A stretch of DNA of 64,000 bases, taken from an uncultured Bacilli bacterium. GTDB lineage: Bacteria; Bacillota_I; Bacilli_A; RFN20; CAG-826. This document shows positions 56,643 to 64,000 of this stretch, in pieces (position 1 is the first letter of the stretch; every line of letters starts with the position of its first letter). The notes beneath the pieces are model-generated. The model was not told the DNA's origin. It saw nothing but the letters and a program-made list of their open reading frames with translations, and made no database searches. The position numbers and the translations under genes are program-made. Where the stretch lies: NCBI GenBank assembly GCA_944358895.1, contig CALVSB010000004.1:1-64000 (forward strand), in the 5' to 3' direction.

Positions 56643-56846
56643 TTACTTGTGCGCGATCTGGAGTTCGCGCTCCCTCTTGACGGTGAGGAGCCGGGCGAGG
56701 TCCTTGCGGATGCTCGCGATTTCCTCGGGATGCTCGAGCTGGCCGACGGCCTTGGACCGGGTCAGTTCGAAGCGGCGTTGACGAAGGGAAGAAATCTTCT
56801 CGTCAAGCTCGGCCGCGGTAAGTTCCCGCACTTCCTTGATGTTCAT
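56643..56846 (-). CDS. rpmC: 50S ribosomal protein L29
   Basis: L29 (67 residues, normal), a two-helix protein at the tunnel exit. It starts [20 protein letters not shown] and ends with the usual [16 protein letters not shown]. Its ATG overlaps the rplP stop by one base. Confidence 0.96.
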   Translation of the reverse strand: MNIKEVRELTAAELDEKISSLRQRRFELTRSKAVGQLEHPEEIASIRKDLARLLTVKRERELQIAHK

Positions 56847-57409
56847 TACTTATCCCCCTTCTCGGCCGGGGCAGCCGCCTCTTCGGCGGCCGGCTCATTG
56901 CCGGTATCGGAGACGGTTTCGATGTGATCCTCGTTCTCAATGGCTTCGAGGGTCGAGGCGTGGGCCTCTTCCATCTTTTCCCGTTCTTCCTCGCTCAGGG
57001 CCTTGGTCCTGGCGATGATCTTGGTTTTGACCGGAAGCTTGTATCCGGCTTGGTGGAGTGCCTTGAGGGCGAGCTCCTCGCTGATGCCGCCGATCTCGAA
57101 GATGACGCGGCCTTCCTTGCAGACGGCCACCCAGCCTTCGGGCGAGCCCTTGCCGGAACCCATACGGACTTCGGCCGGCTTCTTCGTCTTCGCGAGATGC
57201 GGGAAGACGCGGATCCAGATCTTGCCAGCGCGGTCGGTGTAACGCGCGAGGACGATACGGGCGCTTTCGATCTGGCGGTCGGTGAGATAGGCTCCTTCGA
57301 GAGCCTGGAGCCCCCACTCCCCGAACTCGACGGTATTGCCCTTGGTGGCAATGCCTTCGTAGCTGAGGCTATGCGGGCGGCGGTATTTAACGCGCTTTGG
57401 CTGTAGCAT
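56846..57409 (-). CDS. rplP: 50S ribosomal protein L16 with acidic C-terminal extension
   Basis: L16 (187 residues; usual about 140) contacts the A-site tRNA. The core has [59 protein letters not shown] and [20 protein letters not shown]. About 45 residues of acidic, Ala/Glu-rich tail follow. Its start lies inside the last 23 bases of rpsC, in another frame, so the genes are tightly coupled. Confidence 0.96.
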   Translation of the reverse strand: MLQPKRVKYRRPHSLSYEGIATKGNTVEFGEWGLQALEGAYLTDRQIESARIVLARYTDRAGKIWIRVFPHLAKTKKPAEVRMGSGKGSPEGWVAVCKEGRVIFEIGGISEELALKALHQAGYKLPVKTKIIARTKALSEEEREKMEEAHASTLEAIENEDHIETVSDTGNEPAAEEAAAPAEKGDK

Positions 57410-58130
57410 GGTTACCTCCTTCGCGACGCGAGTCGCGGCGATCGCGGCGGTCTTCCCTCCGTTCTTCGCTCACAAGCGAGGAAGCCTCGCTCTTGTTGGC
57501 GCTGCGGCAGATCCAGACCTTGACCCCGATCCGGCCATAGGCGGTATGGGCGCTTACGGCCGCGAAGTCGATGTCGGCCCTCAAGGTTTCGAGGGGGACG
57601 ACGCCTTCCTTGTAGCCTTCGCGACGGGCGATTTCCGCGCCGCCGAGACGGCCCTGGCACTGGGTGCGGCAGCCGGCGGCACCGGCCTTGCGCATCCGCT
57701 GGATGGCTTTCTTCTGGGTCGAGCGGAAGGACTGGCGCTGCTCGAGCTGCTCAGCGATCCACTTGGCCACGAGAGTGGCGTCGAGGTCGACGTTCTTGAC
57801 TTCCTCGACGTTGAGGGTGAGGTTGCCGGTCTTGACGACCTTGGCAAGCTCGGTCCGAAGGGTCTTGAGGTTGGCCCCTTCCTGGCCGATGACGGCGCCC
57901 GGACGGCCGACGTGGAGGGTAACGATGACTTGGCTGCCCTTGTCGTTCTTGTTGCGGGCGATGTCAATATGCGAGAGCATCGCGTCCTTGAGCTTCGGTT
58001 CGAGGAAGCGACGGATGTCGATGTCTTCCTTGAGGAAGGAGGCGAAGTCCTTCTTGGAAGCGTACCAATTGGCTTCCCAGCCGCGGTTGATGCCGATGCG
58101 GAGGCCGACGGCGTTGACTTTCTGACCCAT
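57387..58130 (-). CDS. rpsC: 30S ribosomal protein S3
   Basis: S3 (247 residues) lines the mRNA entry tunnel. The KH domain has GRPGAVIGQEGANLKTLRTE and the second domain has GCRTQCQGRLGGAEIARREG and DIDFAAVSAHTAYGRIGVKV. The end is a basic Arg/Asp-rich tail ([18 protein letters not shown]-like) whose codons carry the rplP ribosome site and start. 2 bp after rplV. Confidence 0.97.
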   Translation of the reverse strand: MGQKVNAVGLRIGINRGWEANWYASKKDFASFLKEDIDIRRFLEPKLKDAMLSHIDIARNKNDKGSQVIVTLHVGRPGAVIGQEGANLKTLRTELAKVVKTGNLTLNVEEVKNVDLDATLVAKWIAEQLEQRQSFRSTQKKAIQRMRKAGAAGCRTQCQGRLGGAEIARREGYKEGVVPLETLRADIDFAAVSAHTAYGRIGVKVWICRSANKSEASSLVSEERREDRRDRRDSRREGGNHATAKAR

Positions 58131-58132
58131 GG

Positions 58133-58684
58133 TTAATCCCTCTCCTTCACGGTGACGTAGATATTGCTCGTCCTCTTGACGAGGCCGGACGAAGAGCCTT
58201 TGGCGCGCGGCAGGTAGCGCTTCATCTTGATCCCGTCGGAGGCTTGGATCATGGCCACGTAGAGACGGGTGTAATCCATGCCGAAGTTGTTGGTCGCGTT
58301 GGCGGCCGCGCTCTTGATAAGCTTGGCAACCGGGGTCGCGGCGCTCTTGTTGACGCGGGCGAGCATCTTGAGGGCGTAATCGACGTCCTTGCCCCTCACG
58401 AGGTCAATGACGAGGCGAGCCTTGCGCGGGGTGACCCGAACGTTGAGGCTCGAAGCGTGGGCTTCGGTGACGACCGGCTTGGCCGGCTCGGCCTTGACAG
58501 CCTTCTTGGTCTTCTTGGCCGCGGCCTTTTCGACCTTGGCCTCTTCCTTGACCTCAGCCTTCTCGGCCTTGGCCTTGGTGGTCTTCTTAGCAGCCTTCTT
58601 GGGGGCCTTTTCCTTGACGGTTTCTTCCTTGACGGTTTCTTCGGTCGCGGCCTTCTTGGTGGCTTTCTTCTTGGTTTCTGCCAT
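58133..58684 (-). CDS. rplV: 50S ribosomal protein L22 with N-terminal extension
   Basis: L22 (183 residues; usual about 112) lines the exit tunnel. The conserved protein begins near EAHASSLNVRVTPRKARLVI and ends YLPRAKGSSSGLVKRTSNIY. The first 70 residues are a Lys/Ala/Glu tail with repeated KKA and EETVKE elements. The ATG has AGGAGG upstream and is 13 bp after rpsS; no alternative start lies closer to the core. Confidence 0.95.
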   Translation of the reverse strand: MAETKKKATKKAATEETVKEETVKEKAPKKAAKKTTKAKAEKAEVKEEAKVEKAAAKKTKKAVKAEPAKPVVTEAHASSLNVRVTPRKARLVIDLVRGKDVDYALKMLARVNKSAATPVAKLIKSAAANATNNFGMDYTRLYVAMIQASDGIKMKRYLPRAKGSSSGLVKRTSNIYVTVKERD

Positions 58685-58697
58685 TGCTTAGGCCTCC

Positions 58698-59000
58698 TTA
58701 CTTCTTGGCGGCAGCGGCCTTGGCGGCTTGATCGCCGAGGTTATTGCCGTGGTGTCCCGGGAACGTACGGGTCGGGGCGAATTCGCCGAGCTTGTGGCCG
58801 ACCATGTCCTCGGTCACGAAGACGGTGATGTGTTCCTTGCCGTTGTAGACGGCGAAGGTGTGCTCCACGAATTGGGGGTAGATGGTGCTGCGGCGCGACC
58901 AGGTCTTGATGATGTCTTTCTTGCCGGCTTTGTCGAGCGCCTCTACTTTGTTCAGGAGATACTGGTCCACGAACGGGCCTTTTTTGCTTGAACGAGACAT
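58698..59000 (-). CDS. rpsS: 30S ribosomal protein S19
   Basis: S19 (100 residues) is on the head of the small subunit. It starts [20 protein letters not shown] and contains [20 protein letters not shown] and [16 protein letters not shown]. Normal apart from a few terminal alanines and lysines. 13 bp after rplB. Confidence 0.97.
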   Translation of the reverse strand: MSRSSKKGPFVDQYLLNKVEALDKAGKKDIIKTWSRRSTIYPQFVEHTFAVYNGKEHITVFVTEDMVGHKLGEFAPTRTFPGHHGNNLGDQAAKAAAAKK

Positions 59001-59013
59001 GTCCTAATTCTCC

Positions 59014-59844
<831 letters not shown>

Positions 59845-59915
59845 TGTTTTACTCCTATAGCGGTCTCTTTCCTCTTATATATAGAGGAGGCGGTTTCCTG
59901 CCTTCCCTTCAGGGC

Positions 59916-60269
59916 CTATTCCTTGAAGAGATCGACCGCGTTGCCCTCCTTGAGGGTAACGATGGCCTTTTTGTAGCCGCCGACGCGGCCTTTGTAACGG
60001 GAGCCACGGGATTTCTCCTTGGCGCTCACGTTGGAGACCTTGACGTCTTCCACCGCCACTTGGTAGAGGCGCTGGAAGCTGTCCTTGATCTCGCTCTTGT
60101 TGCTGGAGGCAGCAACCTTCACGGTGACCTTCCCGTCGTTCTGGAGAAGAGCCATGCTCTTTTCGGTGATGACCGGTTCGAGGATGACTTCGTAGTCGTG
60201 CGCCGTCGGGGCGGCATAGACCTTCTTGGTCTCGGCCGTCTTTTCGGTCTCTTTCTTTTCTTCAGCCAT
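59916..60269 (-). CDS. rplW: 50S ribosomal protein L23 with N-terminal extension
   Basis: L23 (117 residues; usual about 95) forms the docking site for signal recognition particle and trigger factor at the tunnel exit. The core starts at HDYEVILEPVITEKSMALLQ and holds KGRVGGYKKAIVTLKEG at the end. About 20 extra Glu/Lys residues precede it. Its ATG overlaps the rplD stop by one base. Confidence 0.96.
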   Translation of the reverse strand: MAEEKKETEKTAETKKVYAAPTAHDYEVILEPVITEKSMALLQNDGKVTVKVAASSNKSEIKDSFQRLYQVAVEDVKVSNVSAKEKSRGSRYKGRVGGYKKAIVTLKEGNAVDLFKE

Positions 60270-60910
60270 TATTCGAGGCCTCCTTGAAGTTTCTCGAGGG
60301 TGCCCTCGTCCATGAGGAGAGCATCGCTATTGAGGACATCGCGGACCGAGACGTTCGAGTAGGCACGGATGCCGACTTTCGCGAGGTTGAGAGCCGCCTT
60401 GATGACCTTTTCGTCGCTCCCGTCGGTGACGTAGAGGACTTTCTTGCCGTCGAGCTTGAGGTTCTTGAGGATGGAAGCGAATTCCTTGCTCGAGATTTCC
60501 TTGAGCTCGATCTTGTCCACGATCACGAGGCCGTTATTGACCTTCTGCGAGAGGACGGTGCGAAGGGCAAGGAGATGCGCCTTCTTGTTTTGGGAGAGCT
60601 TGTAGCTCTGGTTCCCATCGGGTCCGAAGACCGTGCCGCCGCCGACCCAGAGCGGGGAGCGGATCGAGCCAGCGCGGGCCCGGCCGGTGCCTTTCTGGCG
60701 CCAGGGCTTCTTGCCGCCGCCGCTGACTTCGTGGCGTTTCTTGGTCTTGGCCGTCGCCTGGCGGGCGTTGGCCTCTTCGGTGACCACGGCGTCGTGGACG
60801 CACTGGATGTTGGCGTCGACAACCCCGAAGACCGAGGCGGAGAGATCGACCGTGCCGGCCTTTTCGCCGGTCATCTTAAGGAGGTCGACCGACAATTTCT
60901 TCTCAGCCAT
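60269..60910 (-). CDS. rplD: 50S ribosomal protein L4
   Basis: L4 (213 residues) extends a loop into the exit tunnel and can act as repressor of the S10 operon. The loop contains GGGKKPWRQKGTGRARAGSI and PLWVGGGTVFGP. Normal length. 3 bp after rplC. Confidence 0.97.
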   Translation of the reverse strand: MAEKKLSVDLLKMTGEKAGTVDLSASVFGVVDANIQCVHDAVVTEEANARQATAKTKKRHEVSGGGKKPWRQKGTGRARAGSIRSPLWVGGGTVFGPDGNQSYKLSQNKKAHLLALRTVLSQKVNNGLVIVDKIELKEISSKEFASILKNLKLDGKKVLYVTDGSDEKVIKAALNLAKVGIRAYSNVSVRDVLNSDALLMDEGTLEKLQGGLE

Positions 60911-60913
60911 TCC

Positions 60914-61645
60914 TTATTCTCCTTTCGGCTGCTCGGCAGGGGCTTCCTGCGCGGGCGCGGTTTCCTTGACCGGGGTCCGGTCGATGAGTTCCTTCACCTC
61001 AGGCTTCTTGAACTGGGTGAGGACGGCGGAGCGGAGCATCACGAGGCTCTTCTTGGGTCCCGGGACGCCGCCCTTGACGAGGATGTAGCCCTTTTCGGCA
61101 TTGGACTCGATCACGGTGACGTTCAGGATCGTCGCGTGTTCGGGGCCCCAGTGGCCGGACATCGTCTTGCCCGGGATAACCCGGTTGTTGCAACGTCCGT
61201 TGTTGGCAAGAGAGCCGATCTGACGGTGGTAGCCGCTACCATGGGCCTTCGGGCCGATGTGGTTGCCGTACTTCTTGATGGTGCCGCTGTAGCCGTGGCC
61301 CTTGGTGGTACCGAGGACATCGACCACGTCGCCGGCCGCGAAGATCGAAGCATCGATCGTGTCGCCGACGTTCTTGGTTCCGTAGATTTCGTCGCCCTTC
61401 AGTTCGGCAAGGTGCCGCTTCGGAGTGACGCCGGCTTTCTTGAAGATGCCCTGCCGCGGCTTGTTGGCGAGGCGGAGCGGAAGTTCTTCATAGCCGATTT
61501 GGAGGGCTTCATAGCCGTCCTTTTCCTTCGTCTTCTTTTGAAGGACGACGTTCGGCAGGACTTCGATCACCGTGACGGGATACATCGTTCCGTCTTTGGC
61601 GAAGACTTCGGTCATGCCCATCTTTCTTCCGAGAATGGATTTCAT
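60914..61645 (-). CDS. rplC: 50S ribosomal protein L3 with short C-terminal extension
   Basis: L3 (243 residues; usual about 210) reaches to the peptidyl transferase centre. Core markers: KSILGRKMGMTEVFAKDGTM, TKGHGYSGTIKKYGNHIGPK and GHWGPEHATILNV. About 25 extra Pro/Ala/Glu residues close the protein. 12 bp after rpsJ. Confidence 0.97.
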   Translation of the reverse strand: MKSILGRKMGMTEVFAKDGTMYPVTVIEVLPNVVLQKKTKEKDGYEALQIGYEELPLRLANKPRQGIFKKAGVTPKRHLAELKGDEIYGTKNVGDTIDASIFAAGDVVDVLGTTKGHGYSGTIKKYGNHIGPKAHGSGYHRQIGSLANNGRCNNRVIPGKTMSGHWGPEHATILNVTVIESNAEKGYILVKGGVPGPKKSLVMLRSAVLTQFKKPEVKELIDRTPVKETAPAQEAPAEQPKGE

Positions 61646-61657
61646 CTAAGTCCCTCC

Positions 61658-61990
61658 TTACTTCTTGGCCTTGGCGGCCTTGGTGTCGACCTTGATGTCG
61701 ACGCCATTGGGGAGATCCAACTTCCTGATAGCATCCACCGTTTCCTTCTTCGGATCGATGATGTCGAGAAGGCGCTTGTGGGTCCGGATCTCGAATTGTT
61801 CCCGGCTGTCCTTGTACTTGAAGGTAGCGCGGAGAATCGTGTAGACCTGCTTCTCAGTGGGAAGCGGGATCGGGCCAACCACTTGGGCGCCCGTTTTCTT
61901 GGCCACTTCGACGATCTTCTCGACGGCCGTGTCGAGGATCTTGTGGTCGTAAGCTTGTAGCCTTATCCTCAAGGCTGGATTGTTCGCCAT
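61658..61990 (-). CDS. rpsJ: 30S ribosomal protein S10
   Basis: S10 (110 residues) is the first gene of the superoperon; in other bacteria it also pairs with NusB in antitermination. It contains [36 protein letters not shown] and [20 protein letters not shown] short Lys/Ala tail is added. The site AGGAGGAAAG precedes the ATG after a 127-nt leader. Confidence 0.97.
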   Translation of the reverse strand: MANNPALRIRLQAYDHKILDTAVEKIVEVAKKTGAQVVGPIPLPTEKQVYTILRATFKYKDSREQFEIRTHKRLLDIIDPKKETVDAIRKLDLPNGVDIKVDTKAAKAKK

Positions 61991-62013
61991 GTCTTTCCTC
62001 CTATGTGTTTCAA

Positions 62014-62060
62014 CTTGGCTTCTGGAGTTAGCTCTCCGCGAGTTCCCCGACTAAGCCAAG
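62014..62060 (-). promoter_or_regulatory. structured leader of the S10 operon
   Basis: The rpsJ leader (61991-62117) can form a perfect 8-bp stem, CTTGGCTT with AAGCCAAG (62053-62060 and 62014-62021), enclosing a smaller GGAG/CTCC helix, just before the ribosome site. A role in autogenous control by a ribosomal protein such as L4 is likely by analogy, not shown. Confidence 0.5.
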
Positions 62061-62123
62061 GGGCTTCAACGCCTCTTAGCGTGTCGGCAACATCGCGAAT
62101 CAACGCTAGCGCCAGCGTGCGAA

Positions 62124-62152
62124 AGTTTACCCTCGCGCGTAGGCGAAAACAA
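62124..62152 (-). promoter_or_regulatory. promoter of the S10-spc-alpha superoperon
   Basis: TTGTTT (62147-62152), 17-bp spacer, TAAACT (62124-62129) on the minus strand. Upstream (62156-62230) the DNA is A/T-rich, as suits an UP element. No gene is seen between 61991 and 62275. Confidence 0.65.
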
Positions 62153-62253
62153 GCCAAAAATTAGAGAAGCCATCTCGATTTTTGGGTTTTTGGAAAAAGG
62201 TTGCGGTTTTATCGAGATTTTTTATTGGCGAAATCGTGAAATTCCCTAAAACT

Positions 62254-62270
62254 TTGTGCGTGGTGCACAA
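62254..62270 (-). terminator. possible weak terminator after queH
   Basis: Stem TTGTGC/GCACAA (62265-62270 with 62254-62259) with a 5-base loop, followed by AGTTTTAG on the minus strand. The U run is short. It starts five bases after the queH stop codon. Confidence 0.4.
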
Positions 62271-62275
62271 TTTTA

Positions 62276-62977
62276 CTACTTCGGTTCCGGGCTTTTGGAG
62301 GGACCATCGATCGGGTGGTAGAGGTCCTTGAGTCCTAATTTCTTGGCGCGCTCGAGGCCGCCCGCGTACGAGAACTCGCATCCGCAATATAGCTGCTGGT
62401 AAAGGCCGTACTGGCGCTGGATCAGCTTTCCTTTGTCGATGCCGCCCCGCTTCTTGAAATCGCTATGGAGATATTTGACACTCGGGTAGTCCAAAGCCAC
62501 CCTGGCAGCGATCCGGTTTATGACCTGGGACGGCTTGAACCGGCTAAGCGTCAATGTCGTCGTAACGTATTCGAAGCCCTTTTCGGAAGCGACTTCGAAG
62601 GCTCGGCGCAATCGTTTCTCGTAGCAGATTTGACAACGCCTCCCGCCTTCTTTGTCGTCGGGAAAAGGCCGCAAATCAGCCATATAAGTCTCGTAATCGT
62701 AGTCGTCTAACAACAAGTCGACCTTATATCCCCGGTCTCTATGAAGATCGCCGAGAAGCGTGGCCAACTCCTTTTCCCTCCGCTCAAATTCGCTTCGGGG
62801 ATAGATGTTCGAGTTGCTATAAAGAATCGTCACTTCGAAGTAAGGGACGAGCTCTTCCAACGGATGGCACGAGCAAGGGCCGCAGCAGGCGTGCAAAAGA
62901 AGACGGGGTTTCCGCCCGTTCAGGCGCTTGGCCTCGTCTTGGAATACTTTGTCGTAGTCGATATAGCGCTCAGCCAT
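62276..62977 (-). CDS. queH: epoxyqueuosine reductase QueH
   Basis: QueH (233 residues) carries out the last step of queuosine synthesis, reducing epoxyqueuosine in tRNA; it is the cobalamin-independent alternative to QueG. Cysteine motifs for the iron-sulfur and metal sites: HACCGPCSC (Cys31, Cys32, Cys35, Cys37), GGRRCQICYEKRL and YCGCEFS. The start MAERYIDYDK at 62975-62977 overlaps the queA stop by eight bases. Longer in-frame starts lie inside queA. Confidence 0.93.
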   Translation of the reverse strand: MAERYIDYDKVFQDEAKRLNGRKPRLLLHACCGPCSCHPLEELVPYFEVTILYSNSNIYPRSEFERREKELATLLGDLHRDRGYKVDLLLDDYDYETYMADLRPFPDDKEGGRRCQICYEKRLRRAFEVASEKGFEYVTTTLTLSRFKPSQVINRIAARVALDYPSVKYLHSDFKKRGGIDKGKLIQRQYGLYQQLYCGCEFSYAGGLERAKKLGLKDLYHPIDGPSKSPEPK

Positions 62978-64000
62978 CGATCTTGGCCTTCGAATAATCG
63001 TAATGGCCGTAAATGAACATGGCATCCCCAAAGGAGAAGAAACGATAACGGCTTTCGACCGCATGGCGGTAGCACTCAAGGGTGAATTCACGGCCCATGA
63101 AGGCCGAGACCAGCATGATGAGAGTGCTCTTCGGAAGGTGGAAGTTGGTAATCAAAGCATCGACGGCTTTGTACTCGTAACCCGGCGAGATGAAGATGTT
63201 GGTCGCTTCGTCGACCGGGACGAACGTCCCGTACTTGCTATAGACAGCTTCCAGCGTCCGGACGCAGGTCGTCCCGACGGCGACGATGCGCCTTCCTTCG
63301 GCCTTGGCCTTGTTGAGAGCGTCGGCCGCTTCCTTCCGGAGGTGGATCATCTCGCTATGCATGTGATGATCCTTGGTGTCCTTGACCTTGACCGGCCGGA
63401 AAGTGCCAAGGCCGATATCCAGCGTCAGGTCGACGATCTCGATTCCTTTCTGAACAAGGCGGTCGAGAAGTTCTTCCGTAAAGTGAAAGCCAGCCGTCGG
63501 AGCCGCGGCCGAGCCCGGATGCTTGGCATAAACGGTCTGATACTCGCCGTTGCTCTCGCACTGCTTTTTGATATAAGGCGGAAGCGGCATCTCGCCGAGG
63601 CTTTCGAGAATCTCGAGGAAGATGCCCTGATAAAGGAAACGGACGTGTCGAATCCCTTCGTCGTATACCCCGGTGCAAACGGCCTTAAGACGGCCGTCTC
63701 CGAAAACGAGAACCGAACCGACGCGGACCGACTTGGCGTGGCCCACGAGGCACTCCCATTCATCGCCTCCGAGTTCCTTCAGAAGGAGGAGTTCAACCTT
63801 GCCTTGGCTTTCTTCCTTCGTCCCGATGAGCCGGGAAGGGAGAACCTTGGTGTCATTCCTGACAAGAACATCGCCCGCATGTAGGTAATCGTAGATATCG
63901 GCAAAGACCGCATCCTTGTAGGTTTGATGCTCGCGGTCAACGAGCATGAGTCGGCATTGATCGCGGACCTTGCTCGGGCTTTGAGCAATCAATTCTTCCG
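62970..64000 (-). CDS. queA: tRNA preQ1(34) S-adenosylmethionine ribosyltransferase-isomerase QueA (5' end outside window)
   Basis: QueA transfers and rearranges the ribosyl part of SAM onto preQ1 in tRNA, giving epoxyqueuosine, the QueH substrate. About 342 residues are in the window: SRLIGTKEE, PGSAAAPTAGFHFTEELLD, LGTFRPVKV, HMHSEMIHL, VGTTCVRTLEA and NFHLPKSTLIMLVSAFMGRE. The frame is still open at the window edge. It reads EELIAQSPSKVRDQCRL there, where family members have about 10 residues more, so the true start is beyond 64000 and the TTG at 63990-63992 is internal. Confidence 0.94.
   Translation of the reverse strand, partial: EELIAQSPSKVRDQCRLMLVDREHQTYKDAVFADIYDYLHAGDVLVRNDTKVLPSRLIGTKEESQGKVELLLLKELGGDEWECLVGHAKSVRVGSVLVFGDGRLKAVCTGVYDEGIRHVRFLYQGIFLEILESLGEMPLPPYIKKQCESNGEYQTVYAKHPGSAAAPTAGFHFTEELLDRLVQKGIEIVDLTLDIGLGTFRPVKVKDTKDHHMHSEMIHLRKEAADALNKAKAEGRRIVAVGTTCVRTLEAVYSKYGTFVPVDEATNIFISPGYEYKAVDALITNFHLPKSTLIMLVSAFMGREFTLECYRHAVESRYRFFSFGDAMFIYGHYDYSKAKIDG

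Noticed and set aside
63990-63992. TTG as the start codon of queA
   Set aside because: QueA homologues have about ten more residues before this point and the frame remains open to the window edge, so the gene is simply cut.

Overview
The window is one strand-coherent block: every protein gene I can support, and the one tRNA, lies on the minus strand. Base composition is GC-rich (roughly 55-60 % by eye) and the genetic code is standard, with TGA used as stop. The order of the ribosomal, RNA polymerase and translation-factor genes is that of Bacillota. Zinc-type S14, L33 and L36, an adenylate kinase with a four-cysteine lid, serine-rich linkers after the lipoprotein cysteine, and an asparagine at the rifampicin-pocket position that Mollicutes also carry all point to an uncultured, anaerobic, host- or gut-associated lineage of the Bacilli, Erysipelotrichia or Mollicutes neighbourhood. 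That placement is inference.

Layout, in coordinate order (transcription runs right to left). 1-2 kb: tRNA-Lys(CTT), a small membrane protein and a lipoprotein with its own, apparently leaderless, promoter. 1.9-12.2 kb: a seven-gene operon made of a sugar-type ABC importer (ATPase, two permeases, two paralogous binding lipoproteins), a staphylococcal-nuclease-like lipoprotein and a large repeat lipoprotein ending in OB-like domains. This is the best candidate for a little-described system: capture, cutting and import of extracellular nucleic acid. 12.2-16 kb: three overlapping RDD-family membrane proteins. 16-31.5 kb: the rplKAJL-rsmC-rpoBC block followed by rpsL-rpsG-fusA-tuf. 31.9-34.5 kb: a zinc sensor and zinc efflux ATPase cassette set between nusG and rplK, with three evenly spaced operator-like inverted repeats. 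34.5-40.7 kb: nusG, secE, rpmG, then a six-gene operon (HAD phosphatase, unknown membrane protein, cysS, mgtC, rlmB, SigH-like sigma factor). 40.7-45 kb: a trimeric electron-bifurcating-type [FeFe] hydrogenase (hydC-hydB-hydA) behind a promoter dressed with repeated TACCGATA motifs. 45-46.6 kb: a DUF3137-like/LemA pair. 46.6-62.2 kb: the S10-spc-alpha ribosomal superoperon, rpsJ to rplQ, without rpmD. 62.3-64 kb: queH and the 5'-truncated queA of queuosine synthesis.

How the parts work together: most of the window is growth machinery (ribosome, RNA polymerase, secretion). The accessory part suggests a fermenter that disposes of reductant as H2 and scavenges polymers at its surface. An ACCGATA-type motif stands both at about -61 of the ABC/nuclease operon promoter and repeatedly around the hydrogenase promoter, which suggests a shared regulator. 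Several ribosomal proteins (L5, L22, S5, L16, S17, L23, L3) carry extra charged or Ala/Lys/Pro-rich tails.
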